DNA of 64,000 nt from Mytilus californianus (Eukaryota > Mollusca > Bivalvia > Mytilida > Mytilidae). Under the pieces are notes generated by a model. That model was given only the letters and a program-made list of their open reading frames with translations. It did no database searches and was not told where the DNA came from. Positions 24,785-37,569 of the stretch are shown in pieces. How positions within the stretch are numbered: the first letter of the stretch is position 1; each line of letters starts with the position of its first letter. A program made the translations under genes and the position numbers. The stretch covers positions 75,888,339 through 75,952,338 of the forward strand of contig NW_026262734.1 of assembly GCF_021869535.1 (NCBI RefSeq), given 5' to 3'.

Positions 24785-24845
24785 CTCCGCCGCCCTATCC
24801 CTATGTCGAGCTTTCTGCGACAAAAGTTGCAGGCTCGACAAAAAA
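24785..24845 (+). repeat. Hairpin tail of tandem-core element
   Basis: Sequence gtcgagc-ttt-ctgcgac-aaaa-gttgcag-gctcgac can fold into a near-perfect two-part stem, followed by a poly-A run. Compare 6848-6912. Confidence 0.65.
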
Positions 24846-25181
24846 ACAGACTATACAAGCCTGAATTAATGTAACTCTACATTTGATTCATAAAACTATG
24901 CAGACGCTATTTTACAAACTTGTTACTGATCATGTTTACAAATCGGTGTCGAGATGAGGCATGGTAGTTATAAAACTATAAAGTACAGAAAGGGATATGG
25001 AAACACTTCTGGAAACTTTTATGTTTAGACTTGACCAGCCGGTAGTATTGGTTTTCAGAAGACTTGACGTCTTCTTCCACCAAAAAAAATGCCCTTTGAC
25101 AATAAATTTATCTAGCATCTTTCATAGGCTTAGATAGTTTGTGTGCATCATTTTTCTTCTGATGTTGTATTAAAGATTTAC

Positions 25182-25238
25182 CTTTCAACAGAGCTTCTGT
25201 CATGTCTATGCTTGTTTCCATTTTCTTTATGTTTCTTT
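25182..25238 (-). CDS. Srrm234: Srrm234 exon: Lys/His-rich linker
   Basis: Acceptor GATATGTATTGCAG, then 57 nt encoding 'KKHKENGNKHRHDRSSVE', then donor AG|GTAAAT. Basic low-complexity linker of the kind found throughout SRRM proteins. The exon is symmetric in phase with its neighbours, so it is likely a real exon although too short for homology alone. Confidence 0.75.
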
Positions 25239-25285
25239 CTGCAATACATATCGAGTTAAATATTAATGTAATGTTCTCCTGCCAT

Positions 25286-25640
25286 TCAAAAATTGAATTG
25301 GATGATTGATTGATGGTTTCTGTTTAATTTATTCACAACTTTAATAGACTCAGGACGATTAAAAGAATGACATATTGTAGATGACCAGGGATCTCCATGA
25401 CCTGTTTTATGATGGTGAGCAATCGTTAAATTATTTTCTGCCATCGTCATATTATCTTCCGCCATAGTCAAAATTTGAATTATTTTCACTAGTCGCCACC
25501 ATTTTTTGTTGGCAATTACAATTACAATTAATTGCATAACCCTTATTGTACTATAATCCAAAGGGTCCTGATTGCAGTTATAAAGCCCTGAGGGATATCC
25601 TGCTGAAGATCGCTTGTACAAGTAGATCAACACACTTGAC
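25286..25640 (-). repeat. Repeat-derived open frame, not a gene
   Basis: An open stretch of 115 codons contains imperfect internal repeats (MTMAENNL-type). No splice context fits the Srrm234 phase and no domain is recognised. The block 'AGYPSGLYNCNQDPLDYS' looks like translated dispersed repeat. Treated as non-coding. Confidence 0.4.
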
Positions 25641-25839
25641 TTGAGAACACTTGATCAAGATAGACGATTGATTGCATTATTTAATTATGTTTCAGCAAAT
25701 GCTAATGAAAATTTAGATCGAAAAATATATTTTAAATCCAGTTATGAAGAAAAAAGTTTAACAAGTTGAACACATGCTTTTATATTGACTTCTCTAATTC
25801 TTGTTAGTAGGTCTTCTCTTGCTTTTCATTTTTGATTAT

Positions 25840-26455
25840 TTAAGTTTCTATCTATCTATTATAATTTTTAACATACAAGACAAAACACAAAAAAAATGGT
25901 AAAAATTGTCTTTAAAGGGCAATAACTCCAATAGGAGTCGTCAGACAATTTCTGCCATTTGTCTTAATTGTAGATCTTGTCTTGCTGATCATTTTTGTTT
26001 ATTTAAGTTTCTTTCTATCTATTACAAGTTTTAAGACCTAAGAAAAAAATTGTACAAATCGTCATCAAAGGGCAAAAACTCTAATAAGGAGTCAACTGAC
26101 GATTTCAACCATAACACTTATTTGTAGAACTTGTCCTTCTGATCATTTTTGCAATTTAAAGTTTCTCTCTATCTATTATAGTTTTTAAGATAATAGGCAA
26201 AAATGAAAAAAAAAGTGGTAAAATTTGTCATTTAAAGGCAATAACTCCTACAGGAAATCGTCTAACAGTTTTGATGTATATGGACAATTGGTAGAGCTCA
26301 ACATTCTGAACAATTTTACCCTTTTCAGATTATTTGGTCCAATAGTTTCAGAGGAGAAGATTTTTGTAAAAGTTAACGTCGACGACGATGGAAGACCGAC
26401 TGACGCCAAGTGATGAGAAAAGCTCACTTGGCCTTTTAGGCCAGGTGAGCTAATA
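25840..26455 (+). repeat. Dispersed repeat 'gggcaataactc' family, complete 3' end
   Basis: Three tandem-like units with 'gtagatcttgtcttgctgat' and 'gggcaataactccaatagga', then 'tttcagaggagaagattttt', 'gacgacgatggaagaccgac' and the end 'ccttttaggccaggtgagct'. The minus-strand frame 26248-26712 is partly its antisense. Confidence 0.8.
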
Positions 26456-26708
26456 ATAAGCAATATATCAGTCTGTTCACCATTCCTTACACAGAAATGG
26501 AGGAATGAAATACTTTCAATCACGCCATGTGGTAGACGCAGGGTTTTGTCATGGTGAAAGTTCCCCATCATTAAATTTCCCTCCATGGAGATCCGTGGAT
26601 GCCTGTCTATGTTGAAGATTGTATGTTGCCCTCCAGATCTTTTATGGTTGGTTTTGTTATTGCAGTCTCCTGGACAAATCCCCCACATTGCCTTTTCATA
26701 GTAAAAGA

Positions 26709-26948
26709 CCAAAAATAAAATTTCGATTGTTTGATGTTGCCTACCTACCCACCTAAAAAGCAGCCTACCAGAAAAATTTTATGACACAAATAGTTTCAAA
26801 TTTTTTTTGTGCTCTAACATGCATTGACATAGTTTTCTTGTCTAAAACATGTAACTTTTTGCCTCAAAAAAAAAACATCCCAACCTACCTACCCAACCCT
26901 ATGAAGCATGGGTAGGTAACATCAAACAAATAATTTTTGAAGGGTGGC
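26709..26948. mobile_element. About 240-bp MITE with 'tttgatgttrcctacc' inverted ends
   Basis: Left end 'tgtttgatgttgcctaccta' and right end 'gggtaggtaacatcaaacaa' are inverted repeats; A/T-rich outer bases extend the match. The inner part is poly-A and C-rich, non-coding. Ends resemble those of the 21922-23688 element. Confidence 0.6.
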
Positions 26949-27610
26949 CTAATTATATGTTGAAATTTTAAAGGCAATATTTAAACATGTAAACTATGCA
27001 AACCATTAATCCAGAGTCAATGAGCAATGATGGAAGGTGCAGGGCCAAATAATCTCCATGGAAATGAGAAATGCCAATGCTTATAAAACTGCATACCAAA
27101 GACCATTGACCTTCCGCTAAACTGACCTAAATCACAAACTAAAACATGTAAACTAAGCAAAAGTTTCAGTCAATAGACCATGACTGAAGGTGCAGGGTCA
27201 AATAATCTCGATGGAAATGAGCTGTACCTATGCTAATACAACTACATACCAAATATCTTTGACCAACCACTAGTGGTTCCCCATTACTGACCTAATCACA
27301 AACTAATACATTGTTGCTGTTTCTGTCGCTGGAAAGAACACATCTAAGTCTAGCTTATTTTTAATTCTTTTAAGCGAGACAAAAATGAGTTGTAACATAC
27401 CTTTGATCAAATATGGATTTTTTCTTCAATTGGTAACTTGTTGCTTTTCTAAGTTCTTGTTTCTCATAAAGTCATATGTTCAAAGGTCATGTTTTACCGT
27501 AATTTAGTCTTTAGCACCAATCCATACAATCTGAGAAAACTTTGAAACATACATTTTTTGTTGTTCCATGTCAAAGGTCTTTTCCAATATTAATTTAACT
27601 TTCAACTAAC

Positions 27611-27781
27611 CTTGGGCTGTGGGATCTTGTTGTTGACCTAGAAGATGACCTCCTTGATGACCTTGACCTTTGCCTTTTTTGTTTGCCTTCAGATGATGGA
27701 GATTTTCTGTCATCTATGCTCTCCTCTCGTTGTTTGTTTACTGTAGTTTTGTTATTTTGGTTTATATCCTCATCTGAAGAA
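27611..27781 (-). CDS. Srrm234: Srrm234 exon: acidic-to-RS linker
   Basis: Acceptor TTTTTTATCACAG, then 171 nt encoding 'SSSDEDINQNNKTTVNKQ', 'REESIDDRKSPSSEGKQ' and an RS end 'RSRSSRRSSSRSTTRSHSP', then donor AG|GTTAGT. It moves from an acidic, Asn-rich start to a basic RS end, marking entry to the RS part of the protein. Symmetric phase. Identity comes from position, phase and composition rather than direct similarity. Confidence 0.85.
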
Positions 27782-28558
27782 CTGTGATAAAAAATAAACT
27801 TTCACATCAATATATGTATATGTACATTTGATTGATTAATTTTTGAAAGAAGTATAATACTTGTGCCATACATGGAGAGGGAATTGCTCTGATCATTCCA
27901 GACCACCTAGAGTTTATAGGATGGTTCATTATCTTTATTATTGATGATCCTTCATTTTTTTGGGCTTTTATGCATCAATATTGTTTATCATTCTTTCTAT
28001 CATTTTGAATATATTGTATTTCTATAGTGTTTGTCCTTCCTTTTTATACTTCTACATGGGTTTTTTTTTATTTCTCATTTTGCCACAGTGCTTTGTTTTT
28101 CTTTTTGTTAAAGTAGTTTGTCTTTTTTGTAATGATTTTGCTTTTGCCCCAATTTAGTTTGTCCATATGATCTTGGTTTTTTTTTTCAACAATGAAGTCT
28201 GTCTTCTGATTTTTTTGCCAGTGTTGTCTTCTTGTAAATAATGTTTCAAGTTGTCCCTTTTGTTGTTTCAAGCCTTTCAAAACTTTGAGCAAAAATTTGA
28301 AGCAGATTCTAAATAACTGTTTAACAAATCATTTCATTGTCATAATTATAAGTACCACAAGTTGTCAAGTAGTATAAGATCACTTTTAAACTCTTTTAAT
28401 CATACACACTTCCATCAGAAGCCACAGAACTTCATGTTAGTAAATGATTATCATAGAAAAAATATTGGTTTTTACAGAGCAAATTGTACCACATTACATA
28501 TTTGTCATATTAGAATAAAATAAAAATATCAAAGAACTACAGACAGTTGATCAGTTAC

Positions 28559-28625
28559 CTGTCTTGTCCAGACATACTGAAACCATAAGTACCAAAACTG
28601 AGGGTACCAGATAACTTATACTTTG
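28559..28625 (-). pseudogene. Probable diverged duplicate of exon 28710-28790
   Basis: About 150 bp downstream of the real exon the minus strand repeats its 3' half: TCTGGTACC near the start, GGTTTC in the middle and GACAG|GTAACT at the end. The 53 nt from TCTGGTACC to the donor have the same length as in the real exon and stay open (LSGTLSFGTYGFSMSGQD). The 5' part is lost and no acceptor in the right phase is seen, so it looks like a decayed tandem exon copy with a still-intact donor. Confidence 0.5.
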
Positions 28626-28709
28626 ACAAAATGACTACCATCACTTCAAAAATATTCAGATAAACTGGCAGATTGAGACAAATTGTCAATGAATAAACAT
28701 CTTACCTAC

Positions 28710-28790
28710 CTGTCATGATCTGATAAGCTGCCTCCCGAAACCACAGAACTAGGGGTACCAGATCGCTTGCGTTTCTTTCCTCTCCTCTTA
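28710..28790 (-). CDS. Srrm234: Srrm234 exon: basic/Ser-Gly linker
   Basis: Acceptor TTTTACTAG, then 81 nt encoding 'KRRGKKRKRSGTPSSVVSGG' then 'SLSDHD', then strong donor AG|GTAGGTAAG. The Lys/Arg cluster could act as a nuclear localisation signal (inference). Symmetric phase. A damaged copy of this exon lies just downstream. Confidence 0.8.
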
Positions 28791-29214
28791 CTAGTAAAAT
28801 CAAAGCAGGTTTATTTTTTACAAAACAAGAACATCTGACTTTGCCAACATCATTTTGTTTGTTTTTTGTTGTTAAAATCATTATAATTAATTATATAAAT
28901 CATTCCCTCTTAACATGGCATGATAATATTGCAAAGGAATCAATTTGACAATCAATTCATTTTTAGGCAAACAAATTCTCATTCATTCGATTTATTCCAT
29001 TTGAGTAAAATTAGAACAGCGAACTTACTGTGAAATATAAACTTTTTTATAAAAGAAAGCAGAATTAAAACATATTTTTACCAGCCTAAAAAATGTGCCT
29101 TAACATATATCTATATATATATATCAATTACATAAAGTGAGAAAAGAACCAAAATCAAATAAATACATAAAATAACTAAACATAATAAAGTCAAGTGTGC
29201 CTCATTATAAAAAT

Positions 29215-29830
29215 AAAGAGAAGTGGTATGATTGCCCAAAAGACAACTATCAACCAGAGTCTAAACGATGTGGATGCAAGCATCTATAGGTCACCTTACA
29301 ATCTTCATCCTATTACCTACGTGATTGGAAGCAGTACCTCCCTCGGAGTGAAGCCAGTTGAATTGGTAAGGGATGGCCAGTGGGGTGTTGTCCAATTTGG
29401 AAATGAACTGACATTTTATGATCTACTTTCATCATTTCTACAATATTACCACTAGAAACCTCCATGAGAACAACTACACAGACGTGTAAGAATAGCAGCT
29501 AACCACATCGTTAATGACTTTATTGACTAACTTTCACTTTTAACTTAACTAAATTCTTATTTTATTTTACTTTCACTTTCTATTTATATCTATAACGTCG
29601 TCATAACAACCTCTATTGTTACTTTACTTTCGGCGAACCACACAACTGCAAAATTTGTACTTCACTGTTTGATTTCATATGTTATATTGTCCTGAAGACG
29701 CCACGCTTGTTGGCGAAACATGTCGACCAGAATAAGCTCCTACCATGCGGTAATTGATGGGTGTTGTTGTCTTTATTGTCGTTTATAATCTTCATCAATG
29801 AACAAATCCAACACCAAAAGGCTATGAAAG
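29215..29830 (+). repeat. Dispersed repeat pieces and a retroelement-like end
   Basis: 29215-29300 is a partial copy of the 330-bp family (inverted relative to 56516). At 29690-29715 'cctgaagacgccacgc' and 'ttggcgaaacatgtcg' form a short hairpin of the type seen at ends of Penelope-like retroelements. The frame 29195-29455 starts in the repeat and is not called as a gene. Confidence 0.5.
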
Positions 29831-29999
29831 GCCACAACATGACAAAATGTCAAACTATTGTCCATACTTCAATAACTTTTCTGTTTTGTTTTTATTCTGT
29901 CCATTCAATAGATTTAAAGTATGTATGAGATATTAACTGAACTCATCATCATCCAAACTTCTTTTGAAAATAACTTTATTATTGATTAGATTATTAATA

Positions 30000-32900
30000 C
30001 ATATCACTAAGAGTTTCATCAAACCAAGTAATTATTTTAGGATTTTACAAGATTTACCTTGAAAAAAACATTGTATTAAGAAAACTTCCATCTGAGAAGC
30101 TGCAGCCAAAAGTAGAAATTCTCCTGTTGTGAGGTTCAGAACTTTGTATGACATCATCTAAACTTTGATTGGTGATTTTACAAACCACAGAATAAGACAT
30201 CACAGCTAATAAGTTTAATCTCCTTTCATACTTGACTTATTTATCTCTCAAAATATAATTTAACCCCCTATAAACCAAAAACCTGCAGATTTAACCATAC
30301 AACAAATTAAAATAACCGAACCACAAGAAATTACTACACACAATTAATCATAAGTCAAAACAATTGGAGATCAGCTGCAAATGTGTGGCTTCTTCCTTTT
30401 TTTCCAAATCTGTGTAACTTTTTATTTACCTTCCTTGTAAACTTGAAGAAATTTCCAGATGCCATATTGGTCTAATAGTAGATTCTAGAATATCCTTATG
30501 GTCAACATAGATATTTCTTGGAAGGTGGAAGTATGATAAGAGTCATTATTTGGCCCAATAAATTGCAAAAATAGTAATTCAAAATTATGTTTATTTTATT
30601 ATAAATGACCAAGTGGCTTTAATTAAAAAAACTTATGTGCAGAAAGGTGACCTGTGTTGTCATAAAACACTTCAAAATTTACCTATTTGATCTATAATGG
30701 CAATTTCACCCAATGGCATATAGTATTTAGTCAACATTTGTATGAGCAACAGTTTTACCCCAAAAAATATCTTGCGTGCATTTAAAACATCTTTGTAAAA
30801 TATATTTTGTAGCAAATCTTTTTGGGTAAAGCTCTTATTCATATCTAAATATGTTAAGTAGAAGATCTCAAAATGATTCAATGTGGTCAGTTTTTTTTAT
30901 CTTTTGCACTAAAGCAAGAAGTTTGAGGCTCTGGTGCCAATATTTTATATTAAATTTAGAAATATAAACAATTAGGTCTGACAGACTTGTGTCTTATGAA
31001 TATCTGAAGGATAATACTTGGTAGATGGTCAATACTTTTTGATTTTTGAATTCAAGGGATAAAAAAAATGGTCTTATCATACCTTCTCCTTTCAGTTTGG
31101 AAGGATGTCATGTAAACAAAAACTATGATGATAGTGTATTGGTCATTGTATATTTTTCAAGAGATTTAAAGATTTATCTCCCTTTACCAAGGTCTATCAC
31201 CTAAAATCGGACAACGAATATTCTCTGATGTGTTTTACAGAATCCTCATCATAATAGACCATGAAATTGAAAAAAAAACTATGGTGTTAGCATTAAATTA
31301 ACACCATTACTTGGTTAAAATAGAGTTTGTCTAAAACAATTTTGAAACAGCATATAATTTGAATTTTAGTACATGCTACTAGATTTTCATTTCAAAGTAA
31401 CCAATATTCTGGATTTCATAACTCTAAATGGGTCACTAATTGACATTAAAGTAAGTTGCCATTTTCCTTCCCATCCACAGTTGTCCACTGGAGCCACAAT
31501 AATGAAATAAATTCTTATTTACTTAAATTACAATGTGGTCTAGATAGGTAAAGGGGGAAAAAGGGGGTACATGAACCTTAAACTGGTTTAAACCAGCTCA
31601 ATAAGTGCCTGCACAAAGTCATGCTATCTGGACAATGTGTTGTTTATTATTGTTTTCTTTGTTTTTAAGTCTGTTTTTTTTTTCAGGGAGACTATTAGTG
31701 GTTTGTGTGTTTGGTTGTCCTGTCCGATATATTTGATAATTCTGCTACTGGTACTGGTATCCTTTTTTTACACGTTTTTTCTAATATAATCAAAACAAAA
31801 AAAAAGTTTGCGTCAACAATAAAATTTATTACAGAAACTACACGACAGTAAATAAAATAAACAAGAAAGAATCATGGAACAAAACATAGCATGTCTAACA
31901 TATATTCTGTCAATGCAGTACTTTTATTATCAATTGATTCTAAAGGCCCATATTGTCTTGCTGCACAAGTGAGTACACTTTTGCTTAATGCCTGAAGAAC
32001 TTCCTGAATATGAAAAACAGCAATGCAAGCGCTGTAACTTTTTCTCTGTAATTAACCAGATTTAAAAAATTCCATTGTACTTCCGACATGTACACTTTTC
32101 GAGATAATCATGAAATCTGCTGAGGTTATTTTTTCAATTTTTATTTCTATAGCCCAAAAACTGACCCATGAAGGCTTCAAAGCAAAAATGAAATTGCTTT
32201 TGGAAGTGTGGTAATTTTTTGGACTACAAAATACCCTTGCTTTTCTAATTTGTAATTTTTTTCTAATAAACTAATAAATAAATAACTTATATAAGACATT
32301 AAAAGTACCATAAATAGATTTACTGGTTATTATAAATTCAATTACTTTACCAAGTGGTTTGAGGGACTAGGTCAACTGAAAGTGTCCCCATGGACCTGAG
32401 CTAATATTGATTTTTGTGCTAGTTATTCTTAGAACCTAAAGTTGTAACAATAGCTACACTTTTTAATTCCATGAATTATTTACTTTATAGATGCACAAGA
32501 CAAATTCTTATCAACAATAAATTCATAATTTATGTCTATACAAAAAATTTCTAAATATTTTATATCTTTTATCAAATTAATGTGTATAAATAGACCTCCT
32601 GGTTGAAACATCAGACTGCAGATGATGTATAATTTATTTATGGTTGATCTTGGCTCAAAAGTACATCATAAATTATGTAACGTCTTCCAGAAAATAGATA
32701 AAAATCTTTCATTAGAAGAATATTTGATTTTACTGTGAATGTACTGACTTTGGTAATGGCAACAGAAGATATGGTGTATTTATCTTAATTACTCAAAATC
32801 CCTACACACAACTGTCAAACCCTAAAGTAAAGTGACAGCGCTTTCATTGTCGTTCTTCATCTCAAAGTCACAGGGGTGCCTTCAAAATGTTGTGTTTATA

Positions 32901-33540
32901 TATAATGCTATGTGGAAAATAAATAAGCAAAAATAAGAAACAAACCAAGATTGACACAACAGTTAATAACCAAATAAACCACCAATTGTACAGAAAAGTA
33001 CCAAAATTTCAACCAGATCAGAAAATCACAAAATAATGAATCAGTTTTTATATATCATTGTAAGGTACTGCTTAGTAAAGGTATGAATGTAGTACACAGA
33101 CATGATTTTACCTATCGGTAAAAAGAGCTAAAATGGCAGAATAATAAGACCAATTATTGCTTATTTTAGAAAAAGAAGTTATTTGCATTAAAAAAAGGAG
33201 GTCTTCATTACAGTGGGGAAAAAGGTCATGTCTGAGTACAGAAATTTCTTCTTATTTTTCAGGTTAAAAGTAAGCAAAAGTAAGAAATAACTGATTATGA
33301 ATTTTCATGCACAAAAGATTGTATTTATAACTTATCTTTTCCGTTAATTTGAAAATTTCTTGGACATTTACAGGTTTCAAATTTAAACTGCTTGCATAAT
33401 TATGACATTTCCAAACTGGTATCCCAATAAACAATTCACAGTATATACCATTGGAATGCAGAAAATCCTGATACTTTTCTTACAATATTCATTTACAAGG
33501 TACTTTTTCCCAGCAGAAGCATGCAAAAAAAATAAAAAAC
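30000..33540. other. Srrm234: Srrm234 intron, no further feature
   Basis: AT-rich intron without recognisable exon or repeat unit. A few donor-like GTAAA sites occur but lack partner acceptors in phase. Confidence 0.45.
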
Positions 33541-33549
33541 AACTTTTAC

Positions 33550-33594
33550 CTCCTTCTCTTCTTATGTTTATTTCTCGACTTTTTAGATTCAGAA
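33550..33594 (-). CDS. Srrm234: Srrm234 short exon: Lys/Arg-rich, 45 nt
   Basis: Acceptor ATATTTTCAG, then 45 nt encoding SESKKSRNKHKKRR, then donor AG|GTAAAA. It fits the shared phase at both ends and matches the Lys-rich composition of neighbours and of SRRM2 after its 'SPTPK' block. As a 15-codon symmetric exon it could itself be alternatively spliced. Confidence 0.7.
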
Positions 33595-33890
33595 CTGAAA
33601 ATATTATAAAGTGATATGACATTATGTAACCATGGCAACAAAATCAAGCAATTTTATAATTAACATTTAATATTCAGCATCACAACAACAAAAGATTTAC
33701 ACAAAGTAAAATACCCTTTCAAGTACACAAACTGGTGAAATAATTTTGTTTTTATCACATAATACTGTGGCACTTCCTACCTTTTTATGTGGCCATGACA
33801 AATAAAGTCTTCAATTAAGAGTCTTTTCTCAAAATAGACCTACACATAGAGCTCCCTGGGGTACTGATAGTTTCATACTTTCATGTAATG

Positions 33891-33997
33891 CAGTGGCGGA
33901 TCCAGGGGGGGGGTTCAGTGGGCCCCCTTTTTTTTGACAATTCAATGCTTTCATATGGTTGGAACCCCCCTTTTAAAAATGGCTGGATCCGCCCCTG
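33891..33997. mobile_element. 107-bp hAT-type MITE
   Basis: Ends CAGTGGCGGATCCAG and CTGGATCCGCCCCTG are inverted repeats with one mismatch; this end is shared by many animal hAT MITEs. Flanks taatg/taata agree at four of five bases, in line with a 5-bp duplication. Interior has G-, C- and T-runs. Confidence 0.8.
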
Positions 33998-33999
33998 TA

Positions 34000-36900
34000 A
34001 TATTTGCTTATTTTGAATATATCAATTACAATAATTAATATATTCCTTTCTTTCAGTTTTTTTTTGGAACTACCAGAGTATTAATGATATAAATAACACT
34101 GACAAGCCAAATAATCAAGAATTTAAAAATATGACAATATGACAATATTATTTCAGATACCACCACAATGTTGTATCTTAAGTTATGTTCACCAGTGTGT
34201 GTCTGTTTTGAAATTCTATAAAGCTTTTGTACATGTAAATATTAAATGCTTCACATCTTCTCACTTCTATGCTCAACATCAGTGAAAAAATGTCAAGCTA
34301 AAAAACACTTTGTTTAAATCTACAATGAAACTATCATATTTTACTTTTATACAATGCATTCAAATAAATTTTTAAACTTCTGAACTTTTTTCTAGTTATA
34401 TGATTATTAAGGAGAATTTCAAAACTTATTTATAACATTTTTTTTTATGTAACAAGAAAGTAATTTTAACATTCCAGACAACAGGTAGATTTAAACTTTG
34501 TGAGATATTATAATCATAAATTATTTTTTATCAACTTGTGAATAACTCATCAAATGATGTAAAATCATAAGAATATGACTTAAATATGACTATATAACAA
34601 CCCTCCACCTAAAGTTAACAGTCATGCTTTAATTACTGTTTTTGGTACAAACTGATGAAGTAGGAACAGATTCTACAGACCTGATACATTACACTTTGAT
34701 AATTGTTACTTGGAAAAAAACAACACTATGTTTAAAAATGCTATTGAAATTTCTTAATCTAATTAATGATCAACATATTAAATAGAAGCACACTTTGCCA
34801 CTGGATGTCATGTTAAAATCAAACTAGTATCTATTGTTACCCTCTAAATGTGTGGCATTCAAAAGTACATTGCACTAGCTGATCTATAATCAATAATGAC
34901 TTTTCAATTGAACTTGTAAACATGGTGTAAATAATTTGTGTTTTCTAAAACAAAAGTTTCTTTGACAAAATTTGTTATTGAAATGCCCCAAAATATACCT
35001 ATACAAAACCAAAACTTCATAAATTCTTGCACCAAGTACTCTTTAAAAAAAAAAGTTTTTTAAATAGTTTTATATTTAATTTAAGGATAAGTTCAGCCTC
35101 TTTTTTGACTGGCAAAAGTGATGCTTGAAAAAACATTAAAAAACAAACAATTTGAATGCTTATAATAAAATAGTTTTGAGGTGCATTTTGTGATATTTTT
35201 CTCTAGCATCAATTTTGTAAGGGGTTACTTCAAAACTATTAAGATACAAAATACTTTTGAAATGATCCCTCAAAACCATGTCAAGGCTGATTAAGAACAG
35301 ACAAAACAATGTATACATACGAAAGCTTACCTTTTATAAATCTAACTCGACAAATGAGGAGTTTGCATTCAAAAAATGGAGCAAACAATTATATTTTTAC
35401 ATGACATGATATCAAACCCTTTCTCAACATTTTTACAAAAATAAACACATATTTTCACTGATACACAAAAGCAATTATTCTATATATAGTAAATAATAAA
35501 ATGTAGTAGTTGAGATTTCTATCCTTTCAGTGATCTTTGATCAAAGGTTATTTGGCTGAAGCCGTTTTACTTCTATGAACAAACAAACAAATGAAGACCT
35601 AAGACTTTGTCAAAAGAGTAGCAGCTAAGTTTCTGTATGTTCACCGGTCAAATATTTTTATTTTACGATAATGGTCTTCTGTTGCTTGAGTGCATAAAAT
35701 AGAAATAAAAACAACTATTATTCAGTATTCCAGTATTTGACAATCAAAATCTATCTCACACATATATCAATTCTTTTATCTACAAATATTCTTTCACTTT
35801 AACTAAGAATTTAAATTAGATATTAATCAAATTAACAAACATAACAAAGAAAATAAAAATACTTTTTTAATTACCTGTATCAAAACATGTGGCAGCTATT
35901 TAATAACATGTGAAATTAATATTCTATTAATAGACATGATGTAATCAAAATAAAGAATAAAATGCAGTCCTAAGTACTTAAATGGAAAATGTGCTAAACT
36001 GCAAACAAAATAATAATGAATTTTAATAATTATTTACCAAACGTTTTCCTCAGAAAATTAAAACAAACATAATTACTTAGTCCTGTTTGTAATTTCTAAG
36101 AATGATAATGAAAAGAACCAACATATTTAAATAAATTATGATGGCAAGGAAATGTTGTTTATAATGAGACAGCAACCCAAAAATATATGTATATATTTAT
36201 TTCAGCAGTCCAAAGTAAGAAACAGAAAAAAAATAACAAATATACACCTGCACATGTAAGTATGAGAATTATACTAGATGATTATAAATACATCTAAATA
36301 ACTTGACACTATTGAGCTTTACCAAGGAAACATAATTTAGGAACAATATGCATTCACAATCATGGCTATCAAAATATGTAAATATACATGTATAGAAGTT
36401 TTTATGAAATTGTTTTCCTCATAACCATCCAAAAATCTGAAGGAGAATTTTCTTAATGGTCTTATCTCTTCTTTGTGGAAATCTCTCTATAAGACTTATT
36501 TATTTATAATTGAATTTTTGAACATTTTGATTGCAAAATGAATATGATATTAACAAATTGTGAAATTTCAATGTTATTTTCTGTCCTTCAACCATCATCT
36601 ATCTACAAAATGTCTTAAGTGTAAAAAAAAATAATTGTCAATCCCCCCCTTATCCAAACAAGAATAAGAATAGTGACCACCAGCCACAAAGTAAACTTTT
36701 AAACATTCAAATACTTAGTTTTTCTATCTATCCACTTTGCCAAAATATTAATCTATAACTACTTCAGTGGACAAGGTACATTCAATTCAAAACTTTTTTC
36801 GAGGTTAATTAAACACAATAAATATTAAAAGTCAGCTTTATTTAAGAATTTTCATTCCCCACATCTGATCTAGTTATGAATCTTTTATTTATTCTAAAAA

Positions 36901-37560
36901 TCATAAACAATGCATTTTCGATTATTCTGACTGTTTCAAAGTTGAAAGTCTTTAGAAAGATGATTTGTTTATTTTTTTAGCAGTAATCCAGCAATAAATA
37001 AGAATACAAATGTGACAACAGATATGTTCTAGTTCCTGTTTCTTGTTTCTACACCCTCAAGTCAGGAACGCAAATAGAAAAATAATAAAAATCTATATCT
37101 ACATGTAATTATGATCATAGGAATTGTATAACAGATTTACGATCATCGGATTTTAATAAACATAAATTTTTAACATTTACACTTTTTAACTTTCTCAAGG
37201 GAAATAACTCTGGAACAATGGTAAATATCATAAAATGTTTAAACATGTGGCTGAGGTATAATTTAAAATAAAGGGATCTTAATGAACAAGGTTTAAACCC
37301 AGCAACAAAGACTTCAAGCATTAAACCATATAAAAGGTAAAATTCTAACTTAAAATTTATGAAACCAGCTTATAAAATGGAATAAATGAGAAAAATGACA
37401 CATAATATTACCCCAGTCATCTGCATGAGGTATGGATACCATAAATCAGTCGTCCTGACTTTAGCACCACATACTAACATTGAAATACAAATATGATATT
37501 TACAATGTTTTGATTTCATTTTTAACAACAAAGAAATTGCACAACACAAATGTCTACCGC
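34000..37560. other. Srrm234: Srrm234 intron, no further feature
   Basis: AT-rich intron. A strong donor-like site (AAAAG|GTAAGC, near 35333 on the minus strand) has no acceptor giving an open in-phase exon. Confidence 0.45.
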
Positions 37561-37569
37561 TTCACGTAC

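Noticed and set aside
26248-26712. 154-codon minus-strand frame
   Set aside because: Its second half is antisense of a dispersed repeat end. The first half shows no domain I recognise and no phase-matched splice sites.
35325-35350. Strong minus-strand donor AAAAG|GTAAGC as another microexon
   Set aside because: The possible acceptors give an out-of-phase 11-nt unit or a 15-nt unit with an immediate stop, and no pyrimidine tract is well placed.
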